Below are positions 56,879 to 64,000 of a DNA stretch of 64,000 nucleotides, piece after piece. The first letter of the stretch is position 1. Each line of letters begins with the position of its first letter. The position numbers were made by a program, and so were the translations under genes. The stretch is from Hyphomicrobiales bacterium (GTDB lineage Bacteria > Pseudomonadota > Alphaproteobacteria > Rhizobiales > Rhizobiaceae): positions 3,177 through 67,176 of the forward strand of contig UCCS01000005.1 of NCBI GenBank assembly GCA_900470965.1. Direction: 5' to 3'. The notes below the pieces were generated by a model. That model did no database searches, was not told the origin of the DNA, and was given only the letters and a program-made list of their open reading frames with translations.

Positions 56879-57421
56879 TTACGCGTCACCGGTAACCACG
56901 CCGACGAAGGGCAGCTCGCGGAAAGCATAGGCGACGTCCATGCCGTAGCCGACGACGAAATAGTCGGGGCATTCGAAGCCGACATAGTCCGCTTCCAGCT
57001 CTTCCTTGCGCTTGACCCGCTTGTCGAGCAGCACGGCGATCGTCACGTTGCGCGCGCCCCGCTCATAGAGCAATTCTTTGGCAAACCGCAGCGTACGGCC
57101 GGATTCGAGAATATCGTCGATCAGCAGGACATCACGGTCCTTCACGTCGCTGTCGATATCCTTGACGATGCGCACGCCCTGCGAAACCGTGCCCGCGCCA
57201 TAGCTCGAGAGCGTGATGAATTCGACCTCGGGAGCAAGGCCGGTATCATGCAGAGCGCGCAGCAGGTCGGCCGCAAAAATAAAGGAGCCCTTGAGCACGG
57301 CGATGACCAGCAGGTCCTTCGTCGGACCGGCGGCGATATCCTGCGCCATGGAATGATTGCGCTCGGCGATCTGCTCGGCAGTGAAGAGCGGCTCGATGTT
57401 TTTTCCGCGCACGACAGGCAT
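56879..57421 (-). CDS. hpt: hypoxanthine phosphoribosyltransferase
   Basis: 180 residues. Purine salvage. The PRPP-binding loop is VLLIDDILESGRTLRFA, and the phosphate-binding and hood regions match the Hpt family (AVLKGSFIFAADLLRAL; DYFVVGYGMDVAYAFRELP). It lies 120 bases upstream of cpdR on the same strand. Confidence 0.95.
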   Translation of the reverse strand: MPVVRGKNIEPLFTAEQIAERNHSMAQDIAAGPTKDLLVIAVLKGSFIFAADLLRALHDTGLAPEVEFITLSSYGAGTVSQGVRIVKDIDSDVKDRDVLLIDDILESGRTLRFAKELLYERGARNVTIAVLLDKRVKRKEELEADYVGFECPDYFVVGYGMDVAYAFRELPFVGVVTGDA

Positions 57422-57530
57422 AAAGGCTTGCTCCGTAAAATGAAGGGTAAGCCGTTAGCACATTAATTCCGGCGAAACACCCCGGAGAGACAGGTTTTTC
57501 CCATCGACCAACCCAAAAACGCGTCGGCGC

Positions 57531-58196
57531 TCACGGCATGAACGAAAGCCGGACCTCCGGCACCTTGCCGCCGGCATGCTGCACGCGGGCTGAAAAGCCG
57601 CGGCTCTGGCCGGCATAAATGGCATCCGTTGGCGGCGCGATGACGATGCTGGCGGTCAATCGCTCGTCGGCGACGAGATCGGCGCGGATCGGCTTGACCT
57701 GTTGTGTCACGCCGCTTTCATTCTCGATGATGCCGTTGATCAGCAGGATGCGCATGCCATTGGCGTCCCGCGGGGTAATCGTCACATGCGAAAAATGGAG
57801 CGTGGTAGCTGGCGACGCTCCACTCTGCGAAAGACCGGAAAATCCGCCGGCAAGTCCGAAGACCAGCACGAAGAGCGAGATCACCAGTGCCGCAAAGCCC
57901 CGAAGCGACGCCTGTTGCAGCCAGACCTCCATGCCACGCAAGACCGCGGCAGCGGTGGCAAGCAAGACCGGAGGCTGCGTCTTGGGCGGAACGCTACGAC
58001 GACGACTGTCGTTTTGGGTCGCGTCGCGGGCACTGGCAGATGCACCTTGCGGCCGCGCCTTGCCGACGACCACGAATTCGGCATCGGCTACGTCATCCCT
58101 GCGCGCCATGCGCCGGGGTTGGCGGATAACCCGCTCCGGCGGCAGAAAATCATAGGCCCGGCCGGCGGCCGGTCGTCTGAAGGAGGATGCTTCCAT
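57531..58196 (-). CDS. membrane-anchored DUF3426-like protein upstream of ftsE
   Basis: 221 residues from the ATG at 58196, with GAGAGG 8 bases upstream; the frame is open to 58283. A cytoplasmic Arg-rich part (about 1-95) precedes one membrane helix (about 99-119, RGFAALVISLFVLVFGLAGG). A periplasmic domain follows with VTITPRDANGMRILLINGII, resembling DUF3426, which usually comes fused to an N-terminal MJ0042 zinc ribbon. No zinc ribbon is seen here. Divergent from ftsE. Confidence 0.8.
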   Translation of the reverse strand: MEASSFRRPAAGRAYDFLPPERVIRQPRRMARRDDVADAEFVVVGKARPQGASASARDATQNDSRRRSVPPKTQPPVLLATAAAVLRGMEVWLQQASLRGFAALVISLFVLVFGLAGGFSGLSQSGASPATTLHFSHVTITPRDANGMRILLINGIIENESGVTQQVKPIRADLVADERLTASIVIAPPTDAIYAGQSRGFSARVQHAGGKVPEVRLSFMP

Positions 58197-58344
58197 GGTG
58201 GCGACCTCTCGGATGTCCACATGGTTTCGCTGCCCAAGACAATCTTGGCATTGAAACGAATCCAGCCCAGTCGTAAATTTCAATGGTTAATGCTTCGCAA
58301 AGATCGCCATCAAACGGGCGTCTTTCCGGCAAAATTTACCCGCT

Positions 58345-58363
58345 GTTAACGGTGTTGGTTAAC
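58345..58363. promoter_or_regulatory. GTTAAC-N7-GTTAAC pair in the ftsE promoter region
   Basis: Two exact GTTAAC hexamers separated by 7 bases (GGTGTTG), 40 bases before ftsE. Because GTTAAC is itself palindromic, the pair is symmetric. CtrA boxes are TTAA-N7-TTAAC; here TTAA to TTAAC spacing is 9, so the match is imperfect. Confidence 0.35.
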
Positions 58364-58402
58364 AAGTCATGCGGTGAAACCACGAAAGACTGAGCTACCC
58401 CG

Positions 58403-59062
58403 TTGATCCATTTCGAGAATGTCGGTTTGCGATATGGTATGGGCCCGGAAATTCTCCGGGACCTGACTTTCGACATCCCGAAAAAGTCCTTCCAGTTTCT
58501 GACTGGTCCGTCCGGCGCCGGAAAGACCACGCTGCTGCGCCTGCTCTTCATGTCGCTGCAGCCGACCCGCGGCCTGATCCGCATGTTCGGGCGCGACATA
58601 TCCGAGATCCCTCGTCCTGAGCTGCCGCTGCTGCGCCGCCGCGTCGGCATCGTCTTTCAGGATTTTCGTCTCCTCGACCATCTGACGACCTATGAGAATG
58701 TGGCCCTGCCGCTTCGCGTGCGCGGCAAAGATGAAAGCACCTACAAGACCGATGTGCTGGAACTTTTGAAATGGGTCGGGCTCGGCGAACGCATCAACGT
58801 GCTGCCGCCGGTGCTCTCAGGCGGCGAGAAACAGCGTGCTGCAATCGCCCGCGCGCTGATGGACCGGCCGGAAGTGCTGCTCGCCGACGAGCCTACCGGC
58901 AATGTCGATCCGCCGATGGCCAAACGCCTTCTGAACCTCTTCATGGAACTCAACCGTCTGGGCACCGCAGTCGTGATCGCCACCCACGATCTCTCGCTGA
59001 TGGACCAGGTGGAAGCCCGCCGCATGATCCTCTCGGAAGGGCATCTCGATATTTATGACTAA
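58403..59062 (+). CDS. ftsE: cell division ATP-binding protein FtsE
   Basis: 219 residues. ATPase of the FtsEX complex that activates cell-wall hydrolases at the septum. Walker A GPSGAGKTTLLRLL near residue 36, signature VLSGGEKQRAAIARAL, Walker B VLLADEPTGNVDP. Start is TTG at 58403, giving MIHFENVGLRYG as in relatives; no ATG is available before Walker A. Overlaps ftsX by 8 bases. Confidence 0.95.
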   Translation: MIHFENVGLRYGMGPEILRDLTFDIPKKSFQFLTGPSGAGKTTLLRLLFMSLQPTRGLIRMFGRDISEIPRPELPLLRRRVGIVFQDFRLLDHLTTYENVALPLRVRGKDESTYKTDVLELLKWVGLGERINVLPPVLSGGEKQRAAIARALMDRPEVLLADEPTGNVDPPMAKRLLNLFMELNRLGTAVVIATHDLSLMDQVEARRMILSEGHLDIYD

Positions 59063-60077
59063 AACGCCCACCAGGACCCGCGCAAAGGCGCCCGCCGCTG
59101 CCACCGCCCAACAGCCCAAGCGGCCGGAGATGCGCGTGCGCCCCACGGCACCGATCCTGCCGCCATCAAACATTCAGGGCAATGCGCTGATGGTTGTCAT
59201 TGCCATCATGGCTTTCCTCGCCTGCCTAACGCTCGGCGGCGTCAGCATGGTTCGCTCGACGGCAGCGAGCTGGGAAAGCCAGATTTCCCGCGAAGTCACC
59301 ATTCAGATCAAGCCGGACGACAATCTGGACATGGAAAAGGCCCTCGTCCAGGCCCGCGATATCGCGCTGACCTTCGTCGGCACGAAGAGTGGTCAGATCG
59401 TCGACGAAGCCGCCACCGCACGCCTTCTGGAGCCCTGGCTCGGCAGCGGCCTGGACATCAAGGAACTTCCCGTGCCGCGCCTCGTCATCGTCACCATTGA
59501 CGAGAGCCATCCACCCGACTTTGCGGCAATGCGGGACCTTCTGAAGGAAAGCATTCCGCAGGCCTTCCTCGATGACCACCGTACCTGGGTCGACCGGCTG
59601 GTTGCGATGGCCCGTACGACGGTCATGATCGGCACCGGCATCCTGCTGCTCGTTTTCGCCGCCATGGTACTGACAGTGGTCTTTGCGACGCGTGGCGTGC
59701 TCTCGGGCAACCGCCACATCGTCGAAGTGTTGCATTTTGTCGGCGCCGAGAGCTCGTTCGTCGCAACGGAATTCCAGAAGCATTTCCTGAAAATCAGCCT
59801 CAAGGGTTCGGCGATCGGCAGCGCACTGGCCGCCCTCTTTTTCGCCGCCGCCGGCTTCTTGCAGAGCAAGACGATCGCCACGCCCGAGACCGATCAGGCA
59901 ACGGCCCTCTTCGGCACATTTTCGGTCGGCGCCCTCGGCTATCTCGGCATCTTCGCGACGATGATCGTGATCGCACTGCTGACGACGCTGACGGCGCGGC
60001 TCACCGTCATGCGCACGATCTATGAAATCGATATATTACGTTCCGATCCGACGCGTGCTGACGGCATCGTGAATTGA
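59055..60077 (+). CDS. ftsX: cell division permease FtsX
   Basis: 340 residues. Membrane partner of FtsE. A basic, Pro/Ala-rich cytoplasmic tail (about 1-40) precedes the first helix (MVVIAIMAFLACLTLGGV). The periplasmic loop is about 65-180, and three more helices follow (GTGILLLVFAAMVLTVVF and others). Longer N-terminal tail than E. coli, typical of alphaproteobacteria. Coupled to ftsE by overlap, 67 bases before ydcF-like gene. Confidence 0.94.
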   Translation: MTKTPTRTRAKAPAAATAQQPKRPEMRVRPTAPILPPSNIQGNALMVVIAIMAFLACLTLGGVSMVRSTAASWESQISREVTIQIKPDDNLDMEKALVQARDIALTFVGTKSGQIVDEAATARLLEPWLGSGLDIKELPVPRLVIVTIDESHPPDFAAMRDLLKESIPQAFLDDHRTWVDRLVAMARTTVMIGTGILLLVFAAMVLTVVFATRGVLSGNRHIVEVLHFVGAESSFVATEFQKHFLKISLKGSAIGSALAALFFAAAGFLQSKTIATPETDQATALFGTFSVGALGYLGIFATMIVIALLTTLTARLTVMRTIYEIDILRSDPTRADGIVN

Positions 60078-60144
60078 TCGCAGCCATGCCGTTTTGCCAT
60101 GAAAGCGTCTGTTCCGCGCCGCAATCAGCGTATAATCACGACTC

Positions 60145-60858
60145 ATGACGATGGGCCATACGACACGCAATCCGATTCGCCCAGACCCGGAGCATGAACG
60201 CCCCGAGAACGTCTTGCCGCGACGCGGCCCAATCCGTCGCGTCTTACGCTGGATGGGCTTTTCCTGCGTGTTGATCGCCGCGCTGATCTTCGGCGGTTTT
60301 TTACGCTTTGCAGATTCGGTCACGACCCTGAAGCCTCCTGCCGAGCCGCGGGCGGACGCAATCATCGTACTGACCGGCGGCTACCAGCGTATCGATCAGG
60401 CCGTCGAACTCCTGCAGAAAGGCGCCGGCAAGCGGCTGCTGATCTCTGGTGCGCATCCCTCCACCACGCCGACGCAGATCCGCAGGATGACTCAAGGGTC
60501 CGCCGATCTCTTTTCCTGCTGTGTCGACATCGGCTATGACGCGCTCGATACGATCGGCAACGCCGAGGAAGCCTCGAACTGGATTCATGCAAAGGGCTAT
60601 AAGAGCATCCTCGTCGTCACCAACAACTACCATATGCCGCGCAGCCTCGCCGAACTCTCCTATGTCGATCCTGACATCGAGTTCATTCCCTATCCCGTCG
60701 TCAATTCTGATCTGAAGACACGCGATTGGTTCACCGATCCGAACGCCATGCGCGTCATGCTGGCCGAGTATGCCAAGGTGCTGCTGGCAGGCGGGCGCAA
60801 CATCGTCGGCCTGCGCCATACCGGCCTGCGTTCCGCCAGCCTGGCCGATCAGAACTGA
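60145..60858 (+). CDS. YdcF/DUF218 family membrane protein
   Basis: 237 residues. One N-terminal helix (MGFSCVLIAALIFGGFLRFA) precedes a periplasmic DUF218 domain: DAIIVLTGGYQRIDQAVELL, ISGAHPSTTP and VVTNNYHMPRSLAEL. The DUF218 family includes ElyC/SanA-like proteins implicated in envelope or peptidoglycan precursor metabolism. It lies between ftsX and plsC, so an envelope unit is likely. Confidence 0.91.
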   Translation: MTMGHTTRNPIRPDPEHERPENVLPRRGPIRRVLRWMGFSCVLIAALIFGGFLRFADSVTTLKPPAEPRADAIIVLTGGYQRIDQAVELLQKGAGKRLLISGAHPSTTPTQIRRMTQGSADLFSCCVDIGYDALDTIGNAEEASNWIHAKGYKSILVVTNNYHMPRSLAELSYVDPDIEFIPYPVVNSDLKTRDWFTDPNAMRVMLAEYAKVLLAGGRNIVGLRHTGLRSASLADQN

Positions 60859-60947
60859 GGCTTTTACGCACTTCGGCAATCAGACGCTTTTTCTGACAGG
60901 CAATATCGTGTAGGCCGGTCGGCGTGACCGTGCCTCGGGAAAGTTTC

Positions 60948-61745
60948 ATGATCGCCCTGCGTTCCGTTCTGTTCAACACGATCTTCTATGCCAACCTCAT
61001 CATCAGGATGATCGTGCTCTCCCCCTTCTACTTCATCGCGCCGCGCAAGCTCGCCTACAACGTCCCCAAGAACTGGGCGCGCTCGAACCACTGGCTGATG
61101 CGGGTGATCGTCGGCACCACCTTCGAGATCGAGGGCTTGGAGAACCTGCCTGACGGCAGCTACATCATTGCGCCGAAGCATCAGTCCTTCTGGGACACTT
61201 ATGCGCTGCTGCCCAACCTCAAGGACCCGGTCTATATCCTCAAGCGCGAGCTGATGTGGATCCCGCTGTTCGGCTGGTATGCGAAGAGGCAGCGCATGAT
61301 CCCGGTCGATCGTGGCGCGCGCGGCAAGGTGATGGTGGAGGTGCTGAAGCGCACCAAGGAAGAGCTCGCCACCGGCCGCCAGCTCATCATCTACCCCGAG
61401 GGCACGCGACGCCCACCGGGTGCCGAGCCAATGTACAAATATGGCATCGCCCGCATGTATCGCGATCTGAAGCTCCCGGTCGTACCCATCGTCATGCATC
61501 CCGGCCTGTTCTGGCCGCGCCGAAGCACCATGCGTTATCCCGGTCATTTCAAGGTACAGATCCTGCCGCCGATCATGCCTGGCATGGATCCCGACGCCTT
61601 CTTCGCCCATCTGATCGACGTGACGGAAAGCGCCAGCGATCAGCTTCTGATCGACACGGTCGAACACAATCCGCATGTGCCGCTGCCGCCGACGGCGGTA
61701 GAACGGCTGGCCGAGTTGCGCAAGGCAAGGGCCGCGACGGCTTGA
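60948..61745 (+). CDS. plsC: 1-acyl-sn-glycerol-3-phosphate acyltransferase
   Basis: 265 residues from the ATG at 60948, with GGGAAAG upstream; a GTG at 60924 is in frame. Adds the second acyl chain in phosphatidic acid synthesis. The catalytic HX4D motif is KHQSFWD near residue 76. The substrate motif is IIYPEGTRRPPG. One N-terminal helix. Confidence 0.94.
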   Translation: MIALRSVLFNTIFYANLIIRMIVLSPFYFIAPRKLAYNVPKNWARSNHWLMRVIVGTTFEIEGLENLPDGSYIIAPKHQSFWDTYALLPNLKDPVYILKRELMWIPLFGWYAKRQRMIPVDRGARGKVMVEVLKRTKEELATGRQLIIYPEGTRRPPGAEPMYKYGIARMYRDLKLPVVPIVMHPGLFWPRRSTMRYPGHFKVQILPPIMPGMDPDAFFAHLIDVTESASDQLLIDTVEHNPHVPLPPTAVERLAELRKARAATA

Positions 61746-61746
61746 A

Positions 61747-61774
61747 GCAATGCAGCGGTTTGCGTCGGAATTGC
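61747..61774. repeat. intergenic palindrome, GCAATTCC type (copy 2, shortened)
   Basis: GCAATGCAGCGGTTTGCGTC, GGAATTGC. It shares its right half with 29999-30042. It lies directly after plsC. Confidence 0.55.
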
Positions 61775-61790
61775 ATGAAAACAAAGAGAT

Positions 61791-61813
61791 AGATCCTTTC
61801 CGGGAAAGGATCT
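61791..61813. terminator. hairpin between convergent plsC and chaC-like genes
   Basis: A perfect 10 bp stem AGATCCTTTC / GAAAGGATCT with a 3-base loop. It overlaps the last two bases of the ChaC-like stop codon. T runs are weak on both sides, so the terminator role is probable only from position. Confidence 0.6.
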
Positions 61814-62345
61814 AAGCCGCCGCACGCAGCCGCGTGACTTCCTCGACCACCTGTTCCAGCCACTGGTCGCGAATGCCCATCTCCTTCAAATGCGCGAGCG
61901 TATTGAAGACATAGGCATCGTTCGGGCCCGACTGGCCGACAGAGACATTAACGATCCGTGCGGCGGCAAACGCATCCAGCGCGCCGGCATATTGCTCATG
62001 GGCGCGATCGACCACATAGGCGACCGCCCGCGCACTGCGACCATCCGGAAGCTGCAGCGGCAGGTGCCGTTCCAGATAGACGTTTGTGACGAGTTCGCGG
62101 GCGCGTAGATAATCGACCACCTCATGCCATTTCTCTGTCGCTACGCGAAAAGCCATGCCGCGGCAGGCGCCGCCTCTGTCGAGGCCGAGAACAAGGCCGG
62201 GATTTTCGCGGCTGCCGCGATGCACGAAAGAACGGACGCAGAGCGAGCGCCGGTAGCCATAAACCAATGCCTGCGACCGCTCAACGAATTCGAAGCCCGG
62301 ATTCCACATCAACGAGCCGTAGCCAAATACCCAAAATTCGTCCAT
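61812..62345 (-). CDS. gamma-glutamylcyclotransferase, ChaC-like
   Basis: 177 residues from the ATG at 62345; the frame is open to 62384. ChaC enzymes release 5-oxoproline from glutathione or gamma-glutamyl peptides. The N-terminal substrate loop is FWVFGYGSLMWNPGFEF, followed by RGMAFRVATEKWHEV with the catalytic Glu nearby (YLRARELVTNVYLE). Divergent from the DUF2125 gene by 50 bases. Confidence 0.92.
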   Translation of the reverse strand: MDEFWVFGYGSLMWNPGFEFVERSQALVYGYRRSLCVRSFVHRGSRENPGLVLGLDRGGACRGMAFRVATEKWHEVVDYLRARELVTNVYLERHLPLQLPDGRSARAVAYVVDRAHEQYAGALDAFAAARIVNVSVGQSGPNDAYVFNTLAHLKEMGIRDQWLEQVVEEVTRLRAAA

Positions 62346-62395
62346 ATCGCACGCCAGATCAAAATCAGATTTCGTTTTCACCATTGGAGAACATC

Positions 62396-63412
62396 ATGGC
62401 AGCGTCAAGCCAATCCGGCAGCGGCCAATACAGCAACGGCAGGAAATTCTGGTTGCTGGGCGGCGCTATCCTTCTGGTGATCGCTCTCTATACAGGCGGC
62501 TGGTTCTATGCGGCCTCTGCGTTGAAACAGACCGTTCTGACCGCAATCGCTCCTCGTGCCGAAGTGGGCGTGAGCGGCGAGTGCTCCGATATTGAATTCC
62601 GCGGCTTTCCTTTCCGCATCGGACTTTTCTGCTCCAAGGTGGATGTGGACGATAATGTGAACGGCATATCCGCCACCTTCGGCGCGCTTCGCTCCGCCGC
62701 CCAGGTCTATGCCCCCGGCCATATCGTCTGGGAACTCGACTCCCCCGCCGAGGTCCGCACCGCGCAGGGCCTGACCATCAATGCCCAATGGGACAATCTG
62801 CAATCGAGCCTCGTCACCAAGGTGCAGGGCATCGACCGCACCTCGACCGTCATTGACGGGTTGAAGGCCGTGGCCATCTCCTCCTTTACCGGGCAGACTG
62901 TCAATTTCGATGCCGCGCGCACCGAGATCCACCTGCGGCAGAACGGAGCGGATCTTGACGGCGCAATCTCGGTCGAAAACGCCAATGCGATCGTCAAGGA
63001 CTGGCCGCAGGTCTTCCCGAAATTCTCCGCCAGCGCCGACCTGACGCTGATTGGCAAGGCCGGAATGATCGACGGCACCGACGAACAAGGCATCCACGGC
63101 TCTCAGGGCGAGCTTCGCCGCATCGTCGCCGATATCGGCGATGGCAAGGTAATGACCATTTCCGGCCCCTTCGCCTTCGACGAACAGGGCTTCCTCTCGG
63201 GCAAGTTCAAGCTGGAGATCGAGCAACTCGGCCCCTGGGGCAAGAGCATCAAGGAGGCCTTCCCCGATATCGCCTCGACGGTCGATACCGCAACCAAGCT
63301 GTTGAAGGCGCTTGCCGGCGGCGGCGATAAGGTTTCCGTCGATCTGGTCGTCGATCACGGCAATGCGACAGTGAGCGGCTTCATCCCGCTCGGCAAGATC
63401 CCGCCGGTTTAA
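62396..63412 (+). CDS. DUF2125 domain protein
   Basis: 338 residues from the ATG at 62396, with GGAG 7 bases upstream; the open frame to 62267 overlaps the ChaC-like gene. One N-terminal helix (FWLLGGAILLVIALYTGGW), then a large periplasmic domain: SGECSDIEFRGFPFRIGLFC, INAQWDNLQSSLV and ISVENANAIVKDWPQVFPKF. The alphaproteobacterial family has unknown function; it resembles lipid-transfer-like AsmA-type folds, which is inference. Convergent with the GNAT gene (4-base overlap at 63409). Confidence 0.9.
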   Translation: MAASSQSGSGQYSNGRKFWLLGGAILLVIALYTGGWFYAASALKQTVLTAIAPRAEVGVSGECSDIEFRGFPFRIGLFCSKVDVDDNVNGISATFGALRSAAQVYAPGHIVWELDSPAEVRTAQGLTINAQWDNLQSSLVTKVQGIDRTSTVIDGLKAVAISSFTGQTVNFDAARTEIHLRQNGADLDGAISVENANAIVKDWPQVFPKFSASADLTLIGKAGMIDGTDEQGIHGSQGELRRIVADIGDGKVMTISGPFAFDEQGFLSGKFKLEIEQLGPWGKSIKEAFPDIASTVDTATKLLKALAGGGDKVSVDLVVDHGNATVSGFIPLGKIPPV

Positions 63413-63828
63413 TCGAGTTTTTTAAGGAAGAAGACTTCCGGCACCGTCTGGATGCCGGGCAGTTCGATCGACCCGGTTTCGGAAAAGCCGTTGCGGCGAT
63501 GCCAGTCCTGCGGACGGCTTTCATCGCACTCGCTTGATGTCATCAAAAGACGCGCGCCGCTCTCGCGCATTTCCTTTTCCCAGGCGAGAAATAGCGCCGT
63601 GCCGACGCCGGACCGGCGATGGCCATCCAGCACCCGGATCATTTCCATGTAGGGAATCCTGCCCCAGAAGCGGGAGAAGCGCAGGAAGCCGACAATCTCG
63701 CCGTGCTCGCGGGCGATCAGATATTCGCCGAGATCGATACAGCGCGAAATCCAGGCCTCGCCGACATGATGATCTTCGCGAAGCAGCCATTCCTTGTCCG
63801 ACTGGCCCGGCTTCGCGATCTCCACCAT
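63409..63828 (-). CDS. GNAT family N-acetyltransferase
   Basis: 139 residues from the ATG at 63828; the longer frame to 63951 overlaps the next gene. The acetyl-CoA site is VLDGHRRSGVGTALFLAWEK and the terminal DWHRRNGFSETGSIEL. It has the classic single-domain GNAT size. Its ribosome site lies in the end of the upstream gene (4 bases between), so the two are probably co-transcribed. Confidence 0.91.
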   Translation of the reverse strand: MVEIAKPGQSDKEWLLREDHHVGEAWISRCIDLGEYLIAREHGEIVGFLRFSRFWGRIPYMEMIRVLDGHRRSGVGTALFLAWEKEMRESGARLLMTSSECDESRPQDWHRRNGFSETGSIELPGIQTVPEVFFLKKLD

Positions 63829-63832
63829 GAGA

Positions 63833-64000
63833 CTATTTCTTTTCCAGCGGATGTGGGCGGCCGAAGTCCGGCGCATCCACATCCTGGCCTGCCTGGACGA
63901 TCGAGCGTCGGATGGCACGGGTGCGGGTGAAGAGTTCGAAAATCTTGTCACCCTCGCCCCAGCGGATCGCCCGCTGCAGATAGGCGAGATCTTCCGAGAA
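63833..64000 (-). CDS. 3' end of a probable prephenate/arogenate dehydrogenase
   Basis: 55 codons before the stop at 63833 read FSEDLAYLQRAIRWGEGDKI and FELFTRTRAIRRSIVQAGQD, ending FGRPHPLEKK. The RAIRWG-GD-LF-LFTRTRAIRR-I-QAGQ pattern is what I recall for the C-terminus of alphaproteobacterial TyrA/TyrC-type dehydrogenases. The catalytic part lies outside the window, so the call rests on the tail only. Confidence 0.55.
   Translation of the reverse strand, partial: FSEDLAYLQRAIRWGEGDKIFELFTRTRAIRRSIVQAGQDVDAPDFGRPHPLEKK

Overview
The window is a stretch of a Rhizobiaceae (alphaproteobacterial) chromosome, most like Rhizobium. The evidence is high GC, a dense gene layout, CpdR and FtsEX of the alphaproteobacterial type, a DUF4167 protein, a TIGR02302 giant envelope protein, a BA14K-family protein, a PTS-Ntr enzyme I (PtsP) upstream of prfA-prmC, and short imperfect palindromes of the kind common between rhizobial genes. 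I could run no searches, so family names come from motifs read by eye.

Layout. 1-5 kb: the 5' two thirds of clpB, a doubtful small membrane ORF, a secreted DUF1254/DUF1214 protein and an asparagine-rich DUF4167 protein. 5-11 kb: the minus-strand run lysC, ptsP, prfA, prmC. 11-20 kb: a BA14K-like secreted protein and ubiG on plus; a DUF1178 - Nit amidase - glutaredoxin - ComF run on minus; an NDUFAF5-like methyltransferase; a short Flp pilin not called by length-limited ORF finding; a mutT - GNAT - argJ run; and a periplasmic parvulin divergent from secA. 20-32 kb: secA with its terminator, a Wzx/MATE-like flippase coupled to a CelD-type acyltransferase, an acyl-CoA synthetase, an aldo/keto reductase, a methyltransferase, and a TetR/MFS divergent pair with two matching operator-like palindromes.

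32.1-37.0 kb is the clearest accessory region. A tRNA-Leu(CAA) gene is followed by a 4.75 kb element bounded by a perfect 23 bp repeat of the tRNA 3' end. It carries a tyrosine integrase with an internal deletion, a decayed gene with two frameshifts and a stop, an unknown small ORF, a C-terminal half of an ADP-ribosylglycohydrolase, a complete vsr, a 5' fragment of a cytosine-5 methyltransferase, and a truncated convergent PD-(D/E)xK restriction-endonuclease-like gene. It reads as a degraded defence or restriction-modification island caught in reductive decay.

37-64 kb returns to core genome: a CPA2 antiporter with a cNMP domain, a YqaA-like protein and DsbB, an HNH nuclease, an AlkA-type glycosylase divergent from gluQ, a BrkB/YihY protein, a short-chain dehydrogenase, a HIG1-like small protein, PduO-type adenosyltransferase, rhomboid, etfBA with 3-hydroxybutyryl-CoA dehydrogenase, a TlpA-like thioredoxin, argH - lptM-like - lysA - TIGR02302, cpdR, hpt, a DUF3426-like protein divergent from ftsEX - ydcF - plsC, a ChaC-like cyclotransferase, a DUF2125 protein, a GNAT, and the 3' end of a probable prephenate/arogenate dehydrogenase.
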